This document shows positions 7,451 to 19,822 of a stretch of 64,000 nt of DNA, in pieces (position 1 is the stretch's first letter; each line of letters starts with the position of its first letter). This DNA comes from Synechococcus sp. WH 8101 (GTDB taxonomy: Bacteria > Cyanobacteriota > Cyanobacteriia > PCC-6307 > Cyanobiaceae), in NCBI RefSeq assembly GCF_004209775.1, contig NZ_CP035914.1, positions 2,294,001 to 2,358,000 of the forward strand, given 5' to 3'. Made by a program: the position numbers and the translations under genes. The notes under the pieces were generated by a model. It had not been told where the DNA came from. It did not search any database and saw only the letters and a program-made list of their open reading frames with translations.

Positions 7451-10033
7451 TTGCCAGCACCATCAACGGCACCCCTGCCGATTGAGCCCCTGCTGCCCGA
7501 ACTCCAGCAGGCGTTGTCAGAGGGTGCCACCGTTCTGCTCCAAGCCCCTCCCGGTGCGGGCAAAACCACCAGGGTTCCCCTGGCCTTGCTGGGTGCCATT
7601 CCAGGCATCACGGGCCTGGAGGGAAACATCGTGATGCTCGAGCCGCGCCGACTGGCCACCAGGGCTGCTGCCGCGAGCCTGGCCGATCACTTAGGGGAAC
7701 CTGTCGGCGAACGCATCGGCTACGCCGTGCGCCACGAACAGAAGCGCTCCAGCCGCACCAGGGTGGAGGTGGTCACCGCTGGGCTGTTTCTTCGTCGCCT
7801 TCAGGCCGATCCGGAGCTGGAGGGCATCGACTGCGTGATTTTTGATGAGTTCCATGAGCGCGGTCGTGACAGCGACCTGGCCCTGGCCCTGGTGCGCGAT
7901 GCCCGCAACCTGGTGCGACCGGATCTGCGCCTGGTGTTGATGTCGGCCACCCTGGATCTGGGGGCGCTCGCAGGCCGCCTACCCAACGCCACACTGCTCA
8001 CCAGCGAAGGTCGCGCCTACCCCGTTGACACCCATCACCTGCCGCCCCGGCCGCAGGAACCGCTCAACCGCACGGTGCTTCGGGCTCTGGAGACCCACGC
8101 CCTGCCCCTGCTCGACAGCCAGCCCCCAGTCGGTCTGGGCGCCCCAACCGTGCTCGTGTTTCTGCCTGGGCTGCGGGAGATCGACCAATGCCGCAGGCTG
8201 ATCGACACCAGCGCCAGCCTGAAGCACTGGGACGTCAGCAGCCTCCATGGCCAACAGTCACTCGAGCGCCAGGCCGCAGCCTTGCGCCCCTGCCCATCAC
8301 GGTGGGCCGGACGGATCGTGCTGGCCACGTCGATCGCCGAAAGCTCCCTGACCCTCAACGGCGTGCGGCTGGTGATCGACAGCGGCCTCAGCCGCCGCAG
8401 CCGCTACGACCCCGGCACCGGCATGGAAGGCCTGGAAACGGTGCCCGCCAGCCTGGCCAGCGCCGACCAGCGACGCGGGCGGGCCGGACGACAGGCTCCG
8501 GGCCGGTGCGTACGGCTCTGGTCACCGGCTGAGCAGCAGCGCCGACCGGCACAGGATCCACCGGAGCTGCTGCGCACCGATCCCCAGCCCCTTGTGCTGG
8601 ACCTGGCGCTGTGGGGGGCCGGCCTTGGGGACGGCCTGAACTGGTTGGATCCACCACCACCACCCGCCCTGCACGAGGGACGCCAACAGCTGATCGACCT
8701 GGGCGTCCTGGAGCCCAACGGCCTCTGCAGCCCCCTCGGCCGTCAGCTTGCCCGGCTGGGCACCCATCCGCGCCTGGGCCTGGCGCTGCTGCAGGCCCGT
8801 CACTGGAACTGCAGCCCCCTGGGAGCCGACCTGGCAGCCCTCCTCAGCGAACGCGATCCCCTCAACCCCCAGGAGCACGGCAGCGATCTCGGCGCCCGCC
8901 TGCACTGGCTCGCTGTCCGCAACGGGGAGCGCCAGACCGCGGTCCGCAAGCTCAGCAGCCAACTGCTGCGCCAGCTGGATGCCCTGCCCCCCCTCCTGAG
9001 CAACGGGCCGCTGGAGCGTTGGGGCGACAGCCCTGACACCTCCAACCGGGAGGAGCTGGCCGCCTTGCTGCTGGCTACAGCCTTCCCCGGATGGATCGCC
9101 CTGCCGCGCCCAGGTCAGCCAGGCCGCTACCTGCTGCGGCAGGGCCGAGGCGCCCAGTTGCCGGCCCACGATCGCCTGCATCAGGCGCAGGCGCTGGCGG
9201 TGGCGCGCCTCGATCTGGATGGGGCCAATGCCCGGATCCGCCTCGCCTTGCCACTACCGATGGACTGGCTGGACCAGCTGGCGAAACGCGAAGGGAGCTG
9301 GCAGGAGTCGGTGACTTGGGATCCGGAGCACCAACGGGTTCGCAGCGAACGCTGTTGGCGGCTCGGGGCCCTCACGATCGGGACACCCCAACCCTGTCAA
9401 GCCGATGATCACCAGGCCGTCGCCCTGTTGCTGGAGCGCCTCCAGAGCGACGGCCTGGAGGTTCTGCCCTGGGGGCCACGCAGTGAACAGCTGCAGAAAC
9501 GCCTGGACCTGATGCAGCAACACCACGGCTCCCCCTGGCCCCAGCGCTCGTGGAAGCATCTGGCAACCCATCCGGCGGCCTGGCTGACCGCCTGCCTGCA
9601 GGGCCATCACAGCTGGCAAAGCGTTCAGGAATCGGAGTTGATCCACGCCCTCTGGGGCGACCTGCCCTGGGAGCTGCGCCAGAGCCTCGATCAACACCTT
9701 CCGGAGGCGATCACCATCCCCTCCGGTCGGCTGGCCCGTCTGCAGTACCGAGAGGGCGAGGTCTGCCTGGCCGTGAAATTGCAGGAGATGTTCGGCTGTC
9801 GCCAGAGTCCGAGAGTGCTGGGCGATCGGGTTCCGGTCACGCTGGAGCTCCTGTCACCTGCGGGTCGCCCCCTGCAACGCACCCAGGATCTCGAAGGGTT
9901 TTGGCGCGGCAGTTACCGTGATGTGCGACGGGAGATGCGTGGCCGCTACCCGAAACATCCCTGGCCGGAAGACCCGCTCACGGCGGTCGCCAGCGCCCGG
10001 CCCCAACGCCACCAACACAGCCATCCGAGCTGA
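7451..10033 (+). CDS. hrpB: HrpB-type ATP-dependent helicase
   Basis: 860 residues from a TTG start; no better upstream initiator precedes the helicase core. DEAH-box superfamily-2 helicase: Walker A APPGAGKTTRVPL (residues ~32-44), motif II FDEFHER (DEFH, near 129), motif III MSATLD, motif V/VI TSIAESSLTLNGVRLVIDSGL and QRRGRAGRQAPGRCVRLW. The C-terminal half includes the HrpB-specific region (GRLARLQYREGEVCLAVKLQEMFG...). HrpB is a presumed RNA helicase without an essential role in most bacteria. Length is normal for the family. The TTG start is worth confirming. Confidence 0.92.
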   Translation: MPAPSTAPLPIEPLLPELQQALSEGATVLLQAPPGAGKTTRVPLALLGAIPGITGLEGNIVMLEPRRLATRAAAASLADHLGEPVGERIGYAVRHEQKRSSRTRVEVVTAGLFLRRLQADPELEGIDCVIFDEFHERGRDSDLALALVRDARNLVRPDLRLVLMSATLDLGALAGRLPNATLLTSEGRAYPVDTHHLPPRPQEPLNRTVLRALETHALPLLDSQPPVGLGAPTVLVFLPGLREIDQCRRLIDTSASLKHWDVSSLHGQQSLERQAAALRPCPSRWAGRIVLATSIAESSLTLNGVRLVIDSGLSRRSRYDPGTGMEGLETVPASLASADQRRGRAGRQAPGRCVRLWSPAEQQRRPAQDPPELLRTDPQPLVLDLALWGAGLGDGLNWLDPPPPPALHEGRQQLIDLGVLEPNGLCSPLGRQLARLGTHPRLGLALLQARHWNCSPLGADLAALLSERDPLNPQEHGSDLGARLHWLAVRNGERQTAVRKLSSQLLRQLDALPPLLSNGPLERWGDSPDTSNREELAALLLATAFPGWIALPRPGQPGRYLLRQGRGAQLPAHDRLHQAQALAVARLDLDGANARIRLALPLPMDWLDQLAKREGSWQESVTWDPEHQRVRSERCWRLGALTIGTPQPCQADDHQAVALLLERLQSDGLEVLPWGPRSEQLQKRLDLMQQHHGSPWPQRSWKHLATHPAAWLTACLQGHHSWQSVQESELIHALWGDLPWELRQSLDQHLPEAITIPSGRLARLQYREGEVCLAVKLQEMFGCRQSPRVLGDRVPVTLELLSPAGRPLQRTQDLEGFWRGSYRDVRREMRGRYPKHPWPEDPLTAVASARPQRHQHSHPS

Positions 10034-10138
10034 GGGCGGAGATCCGAACCATGAACCGGCCACAATGTCTCGCTCGCAACAGTCAAGGCATCTCAATTGT
10101 TTGTTACGTTGAGTTGGTCCTGGAGCCACTCCAATCCC

Positions 10139-10285
10139 ATGTCCGACAACGCTCAACCCCGCTTCGGCTTCGTCAACTTTGCTGAAACCTGGAACGGCCG
10201 CCTGGCCATGCTCGGCTTCGTGATCGGCCTGGGCACCGAACTGCTCACCGGCCAGGGCATCCTCAGCCAGATCGGCCTCGGCTGA
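10139..10285 (+). CDS. High-light-inducible protein (Hli/Scp)
   Basis: 48 residues starting at the ATG at 10139; an upstream extension of the frame lacks the family pattern. A single transmembrane helix carries the chlorophyll-binding motif E-T-W-N-G-R-L-A-M-L-G (ExxNGR) followed by FVIGLGTELLTGQG, which is the Hli/ELIP signature. Hli proteins bind chlorophyll and carotenoid in the thylakoid, protect newly made photosystem components, and are induced by strong light or other stress. TGGAG lies about 13 nt upstream of the start. A strong terminator follows, so this is a monocistronic unit. Confidence 0.93.
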   Translation: MSDNAQPRFGFVNFAETWNGRLAMLGFVIGLGTELLTGQGILSQIGLG

Positions 10286-10314
10286 AGCCTGCCAACGCTG
10301 GGCGCCTGCCCAAT

Positions 10315-10340
10315 CCCCGCCCGACGGCGGGGCTTTTTTA
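10315..10340 (+). terminator. Intrinsic terminator of the hli gene
   Basis: Stem CCCCGCC (10315-10321) pairs with GGCGGGG (10326-10332) around a CGAC loop and is followed by six T residues (10334-10339). It is placed 30 bp after the hli stop codon. Confidence 0.85.
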
Positions 10341-10386
10341 TGGCCGAGCCCCCCTGCGCGAGAGTGACGCGATCGAGTCGCCCCCC

Positions 10387-10563
10387 TTGCCACCTCTCTT
10401 TGCCAACAATCGCCGCGATGGGGCCCGCCTGCTCAGCAGCGCCCTCGTGGCCCTGGCGATCTGCGCCACCCAGATCCAGTCCACTCCCGGACTGATCCTG
10501 ACCCTTCTTTTTAGCGTCCTCTGCCTGAGCTGGGGCCTGGCTTACCGACATCTTGAGCGCTGA
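10387..10563 (+). CDS. Small two-helix membrane protein upstream of xseA
   Basis: 58 residues from a TTG at 10387: LPPLFANNRRDGARLL, then two hydrophobic segments (SALVALAICATQIQST and GLILTLLFSVLCLSWGLAY) and the tail RHLER. It lies directly behind the hli terminator, and its last codons overlap the xseA start by 11 nt, which suggests translational coupling. No family is recognised, and the rare start codon with weak ribosome-binding site leaves some doubt. Confidence 0.45.
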   Translation: MPPLFANNRRDGARLLSSALVALAICATQIQSTPGLILTLLFSVLCLSWGLAYRHLER

Positions 10564-11710
10564 CGCACCACCCACCTATTCGGTTCAGGAGCTGAACAGC
10601 TCCATCGGATCCCTGCTGGAACGGGGTTTTGCGCCACGGTTTCTCGTGGACGCGACGGTATCGCGGCCCCAGGTGAAGAAAGGGCATCTCTGGATGACCC
10701 TCACCGATGGTGACGCCAGCATCAGCGCCGTGGCCTGGGCCTCCAAACTGCGTCAACTCGCCTATGTGCCCGGTGATGGCGAAGGCGTGCGCGTGGTGGG
10801 CAAGCTCAATTTCTGGGCGACACGCGCCAGCCTGGCGGTGCAGGTGCTCGACATCCGTCCCAGCCTGAGCACCGTGCAGCGCCGCTTTGAAGCGGTGCGG
10901 ACGCAGCTGGAAGAGGAGGGCGTGATCAATCCGGCCCGACGTCGCCCCCTGCCGGCCTATCCAAGCCGGATTGCCCTCCTCACCAGCGTCCCCAGCTCAG
11001 CCCTGGCCGACATGCTGCGCACGGCGAGGGAACGCTGGCCGCTCACCGAGTTGTTGGTGCTGGCGATTCCAGTGCAAGGGGAGGTAGCAGGGCGGATCAG
11101 CGAGGTGCTCACGCGGCTTTACCCCGCCAGTTCTCGTCTTGGGATCAAGGCGATTGTGCTCGCCCGTGGCGGGGGAAGCCGAGAGGATCTGATGGTGTTT
11201 GATGACGACGCCCTATGTCGCCTGCTGGCCCAGAGTCCGGTGCCCCTCGTCACCGGCATCGGCCACGAAGACGACCTCACGGTGGCGGATCTGGTGGCGG
11301 ATCATCGGGCCGCCACGCCAACGGCCGCCATCGTTCGGCTGTTGCCCTGCCGCAGCCAGGCCCTCGAAGACGTAACACTGCGCCAACGCCGCTGGCGCGA
11401 TCAACGCCACTGGGTGCTGCAGCGGGAACGGCAACAGCTGGAACACCGCCAACAGCAGTGGAGCCAGCACCATCCCAGGATCCTTCTGCAACGAAGGCGC
11501 GACCGCCTCGAACAGCGCCTGCAATTGCTCGCCGCCCTGGCCCCGAGTCGCTGGCTGGCACGAGGTTTTGCGATGCTGGAACGCCCGTCTGGAGAGGTCC
11601 TGCGCAGCGTGCATGAGGTTGAACAGGGCGAATCCCTGATCGTCCGCCTCAACGACGGGCGCGTCGACGTGCAGGCGACCGCCATTTATGCACGCGATCG
11701 CTCCGACTGA
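10553..11710 (+). CDS. xseA: Exodeoxyribonuclease VII large subunit
   Basis: 385 residues, probably from the TTG at 10553. It degrades single-stranded DNA to oligonucleotides together with several XseB subunits. An N-terminal OB-fold binds ssDNA (YSVQELNSSIGSLLERGF... HLWMTLTDGDASISAVAWASKL). The central nuclease domain has the typical RIALLTSVPSSALADML, ARGGGSREDLMVFDDDAL and TGIGHEDDLTVADLVADHRAATPTAA elements, and a coiled-coil C-terminus follows. xseB starts 5 nt downstream. At 385 residues it is shorter than the E. coli protein because the coiled-coil part is reduced. Confidence 0.95.
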   Translation: MSADAPPTYSVQELNSSIGSLLERGFAPRFLVDATVSRPQVKKGHLWMTLTDGDASISAVAWASKLRQLAYVPGDGEGVRVVGKLNFWATRASLAVQVLDIRPSLSTVQRRFEAVRTQLEEEGVINPARRRPLPAYPSRIALLTSVPSSALADMLRTARERWPLTELLVLAIPVQGEVAGRISEVLTRLYPASSRLGIKAIVLARGGGSREDLMVFDDDALCRLLAQSPVPLVTGIGHEDDLTVADLVADHRAATPTAAIVRLLPCRSQALEDVTLRQRRWRDQRHWVLQRERQQLEHRQQQWSQHHPRILLQRRRDRLEQRLQLLAALAPSRWLARGFAMLERPSGEVLRSVHEVEQGESLIVRLNDGRVDVQATAIYARDRSD

Positions 11711-11715
11711 AGCCG

Positions 11716-12021
11716 ATGCCACGCCGCTCTGCCAAAGAAGCCACCTCAGGCCCCTCGCCGGACCCAAGAGAGCAGGAGAACGCCCAGTGGCGGAAGGATG
11801 TGGCCTCGCTCTCCTACGAGGAGGCCCTGCAAGCGGCGGATCTTCTGCTGAGCCATCTTCAGAACGACGACATCCCCCTGGCGGAACTGGAGCGGGCCCA
11901 TCGCCGCGGACAGATCTATCTCGAGCACTGTCATGCCCTGCTCAGCCAACTCGAGCAATCCGTGCTGGAGCTGGATAGTGACACCATGGCGGCGAATGAC
12001 CCAGCAGACACCACGGCATGA
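11716..12021 (+). CDS. xseB: Exodeoxyribonuclease VII small subunit
   Basis: 101 residues. The diagnostic core is SLSYEEALQAADLLLSHLQNDDIPLAELERAHRRGQIYLEHCHALLSQLE (helical hairpin; family pattern 'sfEeal..Le..v..Le.g..pLe..l..ye.G..L...c'). It is preceded by about 30 polar residues. It binds the XseA coiled coil to make active exonuclease VII. It follows xseA by 5 nt and overlaps the next gene by 4 nt (ATGA), so all three should be one transcript. Confidence 0.92.
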   Translation: MPRRSAKEATSGPSPDPREQENAQWRKDVASLSYEEALQAADLLLSHLQNDDIPLAELERAHRRGQIYLEHCHALLSQLEQSVLELDSDTMAANDPADTTA

Positions 12022-12386
12022 CATCAACACAACGGCAAAGCTCCATCCGTCGCTGGATCTATCTCCTGCTCGCGCTGGCTGGAGCCATCCTGCCGTGGCA
12101 GGCCAATCTTGACTTCATGCAAAGCAATCCGGGTGGATTCGACCTTCTGGCCTTCATTCAGGATGCCACGATCAATCCTGCGGCCCGCTCCCTCAGTCGA
12201 GATCTGCTGATTGCGGCCAGTGCCTTCACCATCTGGATCCTTGCCGAAGCCAAACGGCTCCAGGTAAAGGGCTGGTGGATCTGTCTGCTTGCCTGTGTCT
12301 CCATCTCCTTCGCCTGCGGAGGACCGCTGTTTCTCTATTTACGGGAACGACGCCTGAGCGAACTGGAGCCTGAGGCCCAGGCATGA
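12018..12386 (+). CDS. DUF2834 membrane protein
   Basis: 122 residues with three predicted transmembrane helices: WIYLLLALAGAILPWQANL, SRDLLIAASAFTIWILAEA and WWICLLACVSISFACGGPLFLYLRE. The W-x-N-L-x-F..NPGGFD..AFI..A..NPAARSLS.DL pattern is the DUF2834 signature found in bacteria and cyanobacteria. No function is known. It overlaps xseB by 4 nt, so it is probably translated from the xse transcript, although a functional link is not evident. Confidence 0.85.
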   Translation: MTSTQRQSSIRRWIYLLLALAGAILPWQANLDFMQSNPGGFDLLAFIQDATINPAARSLSRDLLIAASAFTIWILAEAKRLQVKGWWICLLACVSISFACGGPLFLYLRERRLSELEPEAQA

Positions 12387-12418
12387 TCGCCGGAAGGTGA
12401 GCCCGTTCCAGCACAGCT

Positions 12419-12751
12419 TCATCCCTCCACATCTTCAGCCTGCACATCCACCGTCATCTCACTCGCCGGGGCCGAATCGGGCTCCACAGACGCCGGTGTT
12501 GGGAGTTCAGCGCCACAGACACGACATCGCTCCCCAGGGGAGAAGCTCATCACCCCGCAGGAAGGGCATGCGACCATACGCCGCTGGAGCAAGGTCCAAC
12601 CGAGCCAGCCCAGACCACCGAGGATGAGGGGCAACGCCAGCAGAAACAGCACCACACCACCGGCCACATCCAGAAGGGCACGCCCGGCCGGGCTGGGGAG
12701 CAGCAACAGCACAAGAACGAGAATCCAGACCAGAGGAGTAGGGCGAAGCAC
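12419..12751 (-). CDS. Membrane protein with C-terminal zinc ribbon
   Basis: 110 residues. Two transmembrane helices (TPLVWILVLVLLLLPSPAG; VVLFLLALPLILGGLGWLGW) precede a short cysteine module CPSCGVMSFSPGERCRVCG (CxxC-x11-CxxC), which fits a zinc ribbon, and an acidic tail. The metal site would face the cytoplasm if the helices form a hairpin. The family is unknown to me. It is convergent with the DUF2834 gene (32 bp between stops) and about 33 bp downstream of the YihY gene, probably in the same minus-strand unit. Confidence 0.7.
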   Translation of the reverse strand: MLRPTPLVWILVLVLLLLPSPAGRALLDVAGGVVLFLLALPLILGGLGWLGWTLLQRRMVACPSCGVMSFSPGERCRVCGAELPTPASVEPDSAPASEMTVDVQAEDVEG

Positions 12752-12784
12752 AAATCGTCGCAGCGCAATCCTCAGTGTGGCCGA

Positions 12785-13690
12785 TCAGAAGCGTTTCAAG
12801 CGCTGTTTCGCCAGAACCACGCTCCAGCATTGACCGAAATAAATCACCACGCCCACCGTCCAAACCCAGAGTGTGAGCACAAGCACGCTGCCAATCACTC
12901 CATAGGCCTGATAACGAGATCCAAGCGAAAGGATACTTCGGCTCACAGCGAGATTGAGCACCGTGAGCAACACACCGATCAAAAAAGCGCCTGGGATCAA
13001 GGGGCGCAAAGGAACGCGGCGACTGGGCAAGAAAAACTGCAGCAGCAATGCCATGCCAGCAAAGCCCAGACAGGGCACTAAAAACTGACCAAACGAGAGC
13101 ACAGGAATGCGCCGGAGTGCCTGATCCAGCCAGGGCAACCCTTCAAGCGAGCGATGCAATGCCGTGGCTGGAATCATGCGCAGATTGGCGCTGATCTGAT
13201 CGAGAACGATCAGAAGACCAATCAGAATCACCAAAAAGAAAGCCTCTAAACGCACCCTCAGGAACTGAATCACCTGCTGATGCCAATTGGCATTCGGGGC
13301 AGCATCTGGGTAGTAATCAAGCCATATTCTGTCGGCACCACGCTGAAGCGTAAGGTACACATTTCCTGCCGTCACCAATAAAACACCTGCGCCTAAAAGG
13401 CCAGCACCAACCCCTTGCCGGATCAGCTGCTCAAGAGTGGTTTGGACAATACCAACCGCCATGGGCGGCAAAATTCCAGCGGTGTAATCAACAATTTGCT
13501 GATCCAGCCCTTCTTGTCGCCCCAAAAACCAGGAGGTGACCGCAAGGACAATCAGCAGGAGAGGAAAGATGGATTGCAGCGTGTAATACGCAAACGCGGC
13601 ACTGAGATCGACGCAGTCGCATTCCGCCCAGCGCACATAGGCTTGCCACAGCGAACGCACAACGCGCTTCCAGACAAGCCACCGACGCAT
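12785..13690 (-). CDS. YihY/BrkB-family inner membrane protein
   Basis: 301 residues from the ATG at 13690, chosen because AAGG lies eight bases upstream; a nine-residue extension from 13717 is possible. There are six predicted transmembrane helices. The family core is recognisable: CDCVDLSAAFAYYTLQSIFPLLLIVLAV near the start, ITAGNVYLTLQRGADRIW-like segment in the middle (here VTAGNVYLTLQRGADRIWLD), and SRYQAYGVIGSVLVLTLWVWTVGVVIYFGQCWSVV at the end. Members were once called ribonuclease BN in error. True function is unresolved; an envelope transport role is suspected. Confidence 0.88.
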   Translation of the reverse strand: MRRWLVWKRVVRSLWQAYVRWAECDCVDLSAAFAYYTLQSIFPLLLIVLAVTSWFLGRQEGLDQQIVDYTAGILPPMAVGIVQTTLEQLIRQGVGAGLLGAGVLLVTAGNVYLTLQRGADRIWLDYYPDAAPNANWHQQVIQFLRVRLEAFFLVILIGLLIVLDQISANLRMIPATALHRSLEGLPWLDQALRRIPVLSFGQFLVPCLGFAGMALLLQFFLPSRRVPLRPLIPGAFLIGVLLTVLNLAVSRSILSLGSRYQAYGVIGSVLVLTLWVWTVGVVIYFGQCWSVVLAKQRLKRF

Positions 13691-13740
13691 CAACCTTGAA
13701 CCTTCACCACGCCTCAACGGTAGCGTTCGGGGGTGCAGAC

Positions 13741-13772
13741 AACAAAAAAGCCACCCCGAGAGGGTGGCTTTT
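13741..13772 (-). terminator. rRNA operon terminator
   Basis: Read on the minus strand, a 7-bp GC-rich stem (13750-13756 with 13762-13768, GCCACCC / GGGTGGC) is followed by six T residues. It lies about 55 bp beyond the 5S gene and upstream of the YihY gene. The plus strand also has four T residues after the stem. Confidence 0.85.
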
Positions 13773-13826
13773 CAGCGCAACGGGATGGAATACTCCGATC
13801 CGATTGCGATGGGTTGAGAATTGTTT

Positions 13827-13945
13827 TACCTGGCATCGAGCTATTTTCTCAGGGGGCTACCCCCCAAATATCGTCGCCGCTGCTGCGTTTCACAACCGAG
13901 TTCGAGATGGATCGGAGTGGGACCACAGCGCCATGGACACCAGGA
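13827..13945 (-). rRNA. rrf: 5S ribosomal RNA
   Basis: About 119 nt on the minus strand, beginning TCCTGGTGTC and ending GATGCCAGGTA, so the terminal helix (TCCTGG...CCAGG) closes. The conserved loop region CACTCCGATCCATCTCGAACTCGG is present. It is the last gene of the rRNA operon, about 105 bp after 23S, followed by a strong terminator. Confidence 0.93.
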
Positions 13946-13967
13946 TAGTTTCAATTCTCTAGGGGGT

Positions 13968-13988
13968 GAACCCTGAGAACTGCATAGG
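13968..13988 (-). promoter_or_regulatory. 23S-5S spacer block complementary to the ITS boxA
   Basis: In transcript sense this 21-nt block reads CCTATGCAGTTCTCAGG and on to GTTC. It is the reverse complement of the boxA-like block in the 16S-23S spacer (17141-17161) with one wobble and one mismatch. The two flank 23S, so they could pair as part of a 23S processing stem. The pairing is inferred from sequence. Confidence 0.6.
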
Positions 13989-14051
13989 TTGTCGCAACAG
14001 AGGTTGCTACGTCTGGATGGAATAAAACATGTCTCTTGGGCAAGAACCAAT

Positions 14052-16920
<2,869 letters not shown>

Positions 16921-17363
16921 AAATTAATCTCCATCATGCTTGCTGTTGTTGAAAACAGATTCTCATTGATTCCTTTCAGAATCAACAATCAAACTCCCAC
17001 TTGCTCGACACAAGCAGAAGAACACCATGGAGTCTCGGCTCTTGCTCTAGAATTCACATCCTCTCATTACCATCACCCTTTCGGGTAACAATACTGAAAG
17101 AATGCATCATCCATGAGATGCTTTATTCTTTCCAGACTCACCTATGCAGTTGTCAAGGTTCTGCTAGACTTCAAATCAAAACGAAAAAGCTATCTCGCGA
17201 TAACCCTGACACCTGATTCGAGCCCAGCATCTTATCAACTAAAATTCAATCCATGATTGAATCTCAGAATGACAGGAAGCTGGGGTCTCCAGCGGACACA
17301 TCTAAATCACACACCAAAATCATTCAACTCCAAAAATAGGAGCTGGGGATCACGTTCGGTCAG
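16921..17363 (-). other. tRNA-Ala to 23S internal transcribed spacer
   Basis: 443 bp without a gene. Its clearest element is the boxA-type antitermination block at 17141-17161 (transcript sense GAACCTTGACAACTGCATAG and one more G). Next, at 17097-17131, is an imperfect hairpin whose arms are AAAGAATGCATC and GATGCTTTATTCTTT. The rest is A/T-richer than the surroundings. No open frame in it looks coding. Confidence 0.75.
17141..17161 (-). promoter_or_regulatory. boxA antitermination element in the ITS
   Basis: Transcript-sense GAACCTTGACAACTGCATAG(G) matches the boxA region of cyanobacterial 16S-23S spacers, where NusB/NusE are thought to load to prevent premature termination. It is followed by a hairpin, and its complement occurs on the other side of 23S at 13968-13988. 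Confidence 0.7.
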
Positions 17364-17436
17364 TGGAGGTTAGGAGACTCGAACTCCTGACATCCTGCTT
17401 GCAAAGCAGGCGCTCTACCAACTGAGCTAAACCCCC
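17364..17436 (-). tRNA. tRNA-Ala (UGC)
   Basis: 73 nt. Acceptor stem GGGGGTT/AACCTCC (one mismatch-tolerant pair), D arm AGCTCAGTTGGTAGAGC, anticodon stem-loop GCCTGCTTTGCAAGCAGG with anticodon TGC, and T arm GGAGTTCGAGTCTCC. CCA is not encoded. It sits between tRNA-Ile and 23S as is usual for cyanobacterial rRNA operons that carry both tRNAs. Confidence 0.97.
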
Positions 17437-17445
17437 AACACCGAA

Positions 17446-17519
<74 letters not shown>

Positions 17520-17553
17520 AGGAGTCTCATCCCTTTTGGGGTGTGACCTAGAC

Positions 17554-17567
17554 AAAGTTTAGGAACT
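17554..17567 (-). promoter_or_regulatory. 3' arm of the 16S processing stem
   Basis: Transcript-sense AGTTCCTAAACTTT is the exact reverse complement of the leader block at 19549-19562. The two blocks flank 16S, so they can form a 14-bp duplex, extended by GAC/GTC after a small bulge, of the kind cleaved by RNase III. It lies in the 16S-to-tRNA-Ile spacer. Confidence 0.75.
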
Positions 17568-17703
17568 AAGAATTGATTCCATCTCCATTTGTATTTCTAC
17601 AAATCAGATGAATTCAAAGCTGAGGTACCGATCGACCTAAGGTGACAGGATTTTGACCTAAGAATAAAAGTACTCAGGCATCAAAATCATTGTGTGTCTC
17701 CCT

Positions 17704-19190
<1,487 letters not shown>

Positions 19191-19822
19191 GATCATTTCC
19201 TCTTGCATCTTGCTCTCTCAAGCAACACACTCAAAATGATTTGCGTCACCCACAATCATGCACTGGCGTACACAATCGCAGTTGAGGCCTCCTTCCTCTG
19301 ACAGAAGGGTTCAAAGAGTGCACTTAGAATCTCTCCCTCGTGACTTTCCAGGATCTCAGATCCGGTTTGTCGCTCCATCAATTCGCACACCGGCAACACA
19401 GAAGCTCGTGAAAACTTCCCTGTTGCAGCGAATGACTTCAACGCAACATAAAATGTTTGACGGGACCTCACACCTTCATCGCTTCTCATCTCATCCACTC
19501 CAATGAACCTCTCAGCTCCTTGGCCGGATCAGACGCAATGAAAGCGTCAGTTCCTAAACTTTTTGATTGTCCAGGTTCTGCCGTCGCGCTCCCTCTTCAG
19601 GAGCGGTGGGCGGTGCGGTCTCTCGCGACCGCTTGTGAAACTTACAACACCGTCGGATCGCTCCTCTTGGTCTCGTAAGCACCGATTGACGCAAGCAGCT
19701 CTCGCTTCTCTCGCCTCTCGGCTGCGCTTCAGGCCTCAGCCCCCCGCGCAGTCCAAAAACATAACCCATCAACCCCTGAACACGCAACTTCAGAACCCAG
19801 GGGGCAAGCAACTGGCTCGGCT
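19191..19822 (-). other. rRNA operon leader and promoter region
   Basis: 632 bp with no convincing gene; an 80-codon frame at 19256-19498 has no family likeness and lies in the leader. The 16S processing arm at 19549-19562 lies here, followed in transcript sense by a small hairpin GACGC-TTTCATT-GCGTC. Promoters must lie between about 19560 and 19822, but no clean -35/-10 pair stands out: TTGCGT...TACGAG and TTGTAAG-type stretches are only weak candidates. Confidence 0.6.
19549..19562 (-). promoter_or_regulatory. 5' arm of the 16S processing stem
   Basis: Transcript-sense AAAGTTTAGGAACT, about 360 nt before mature 16S, pairs perfectly over 14 bases with the block at 17554-17567 beyond the 16S 3' end. 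The flanking GACAA here and GTC there add a few pairs across a bulge. Such paired leader and spacer arms bring the ends of pre-16S together for RNase III. Confidence 0.75.

Noticed and set aside
10103-10110. GTTACGTT upstream of the hli gene as an RpaB/HLR1 site
   Set aside because: HLR1 needs two direct half-sites about two bases apart; only one degenerate half-site is visible.
5581-11702. Scattered GCGATCGC octamers as HIP1 repeats
   Set aside because: A few copies are seen (for example near 5584, 5838 and 11695), but in GC-rich DNA this number may be chance; enrichment would have to be computed against a background model.
19256-19498. An 80-codon open frame upstream of 16S rRNA
   Set aside because: It lies inside the transcribed rRNA leader downstream of the 16S processing arm, has no recognisable family and no good ribosome-binding site.
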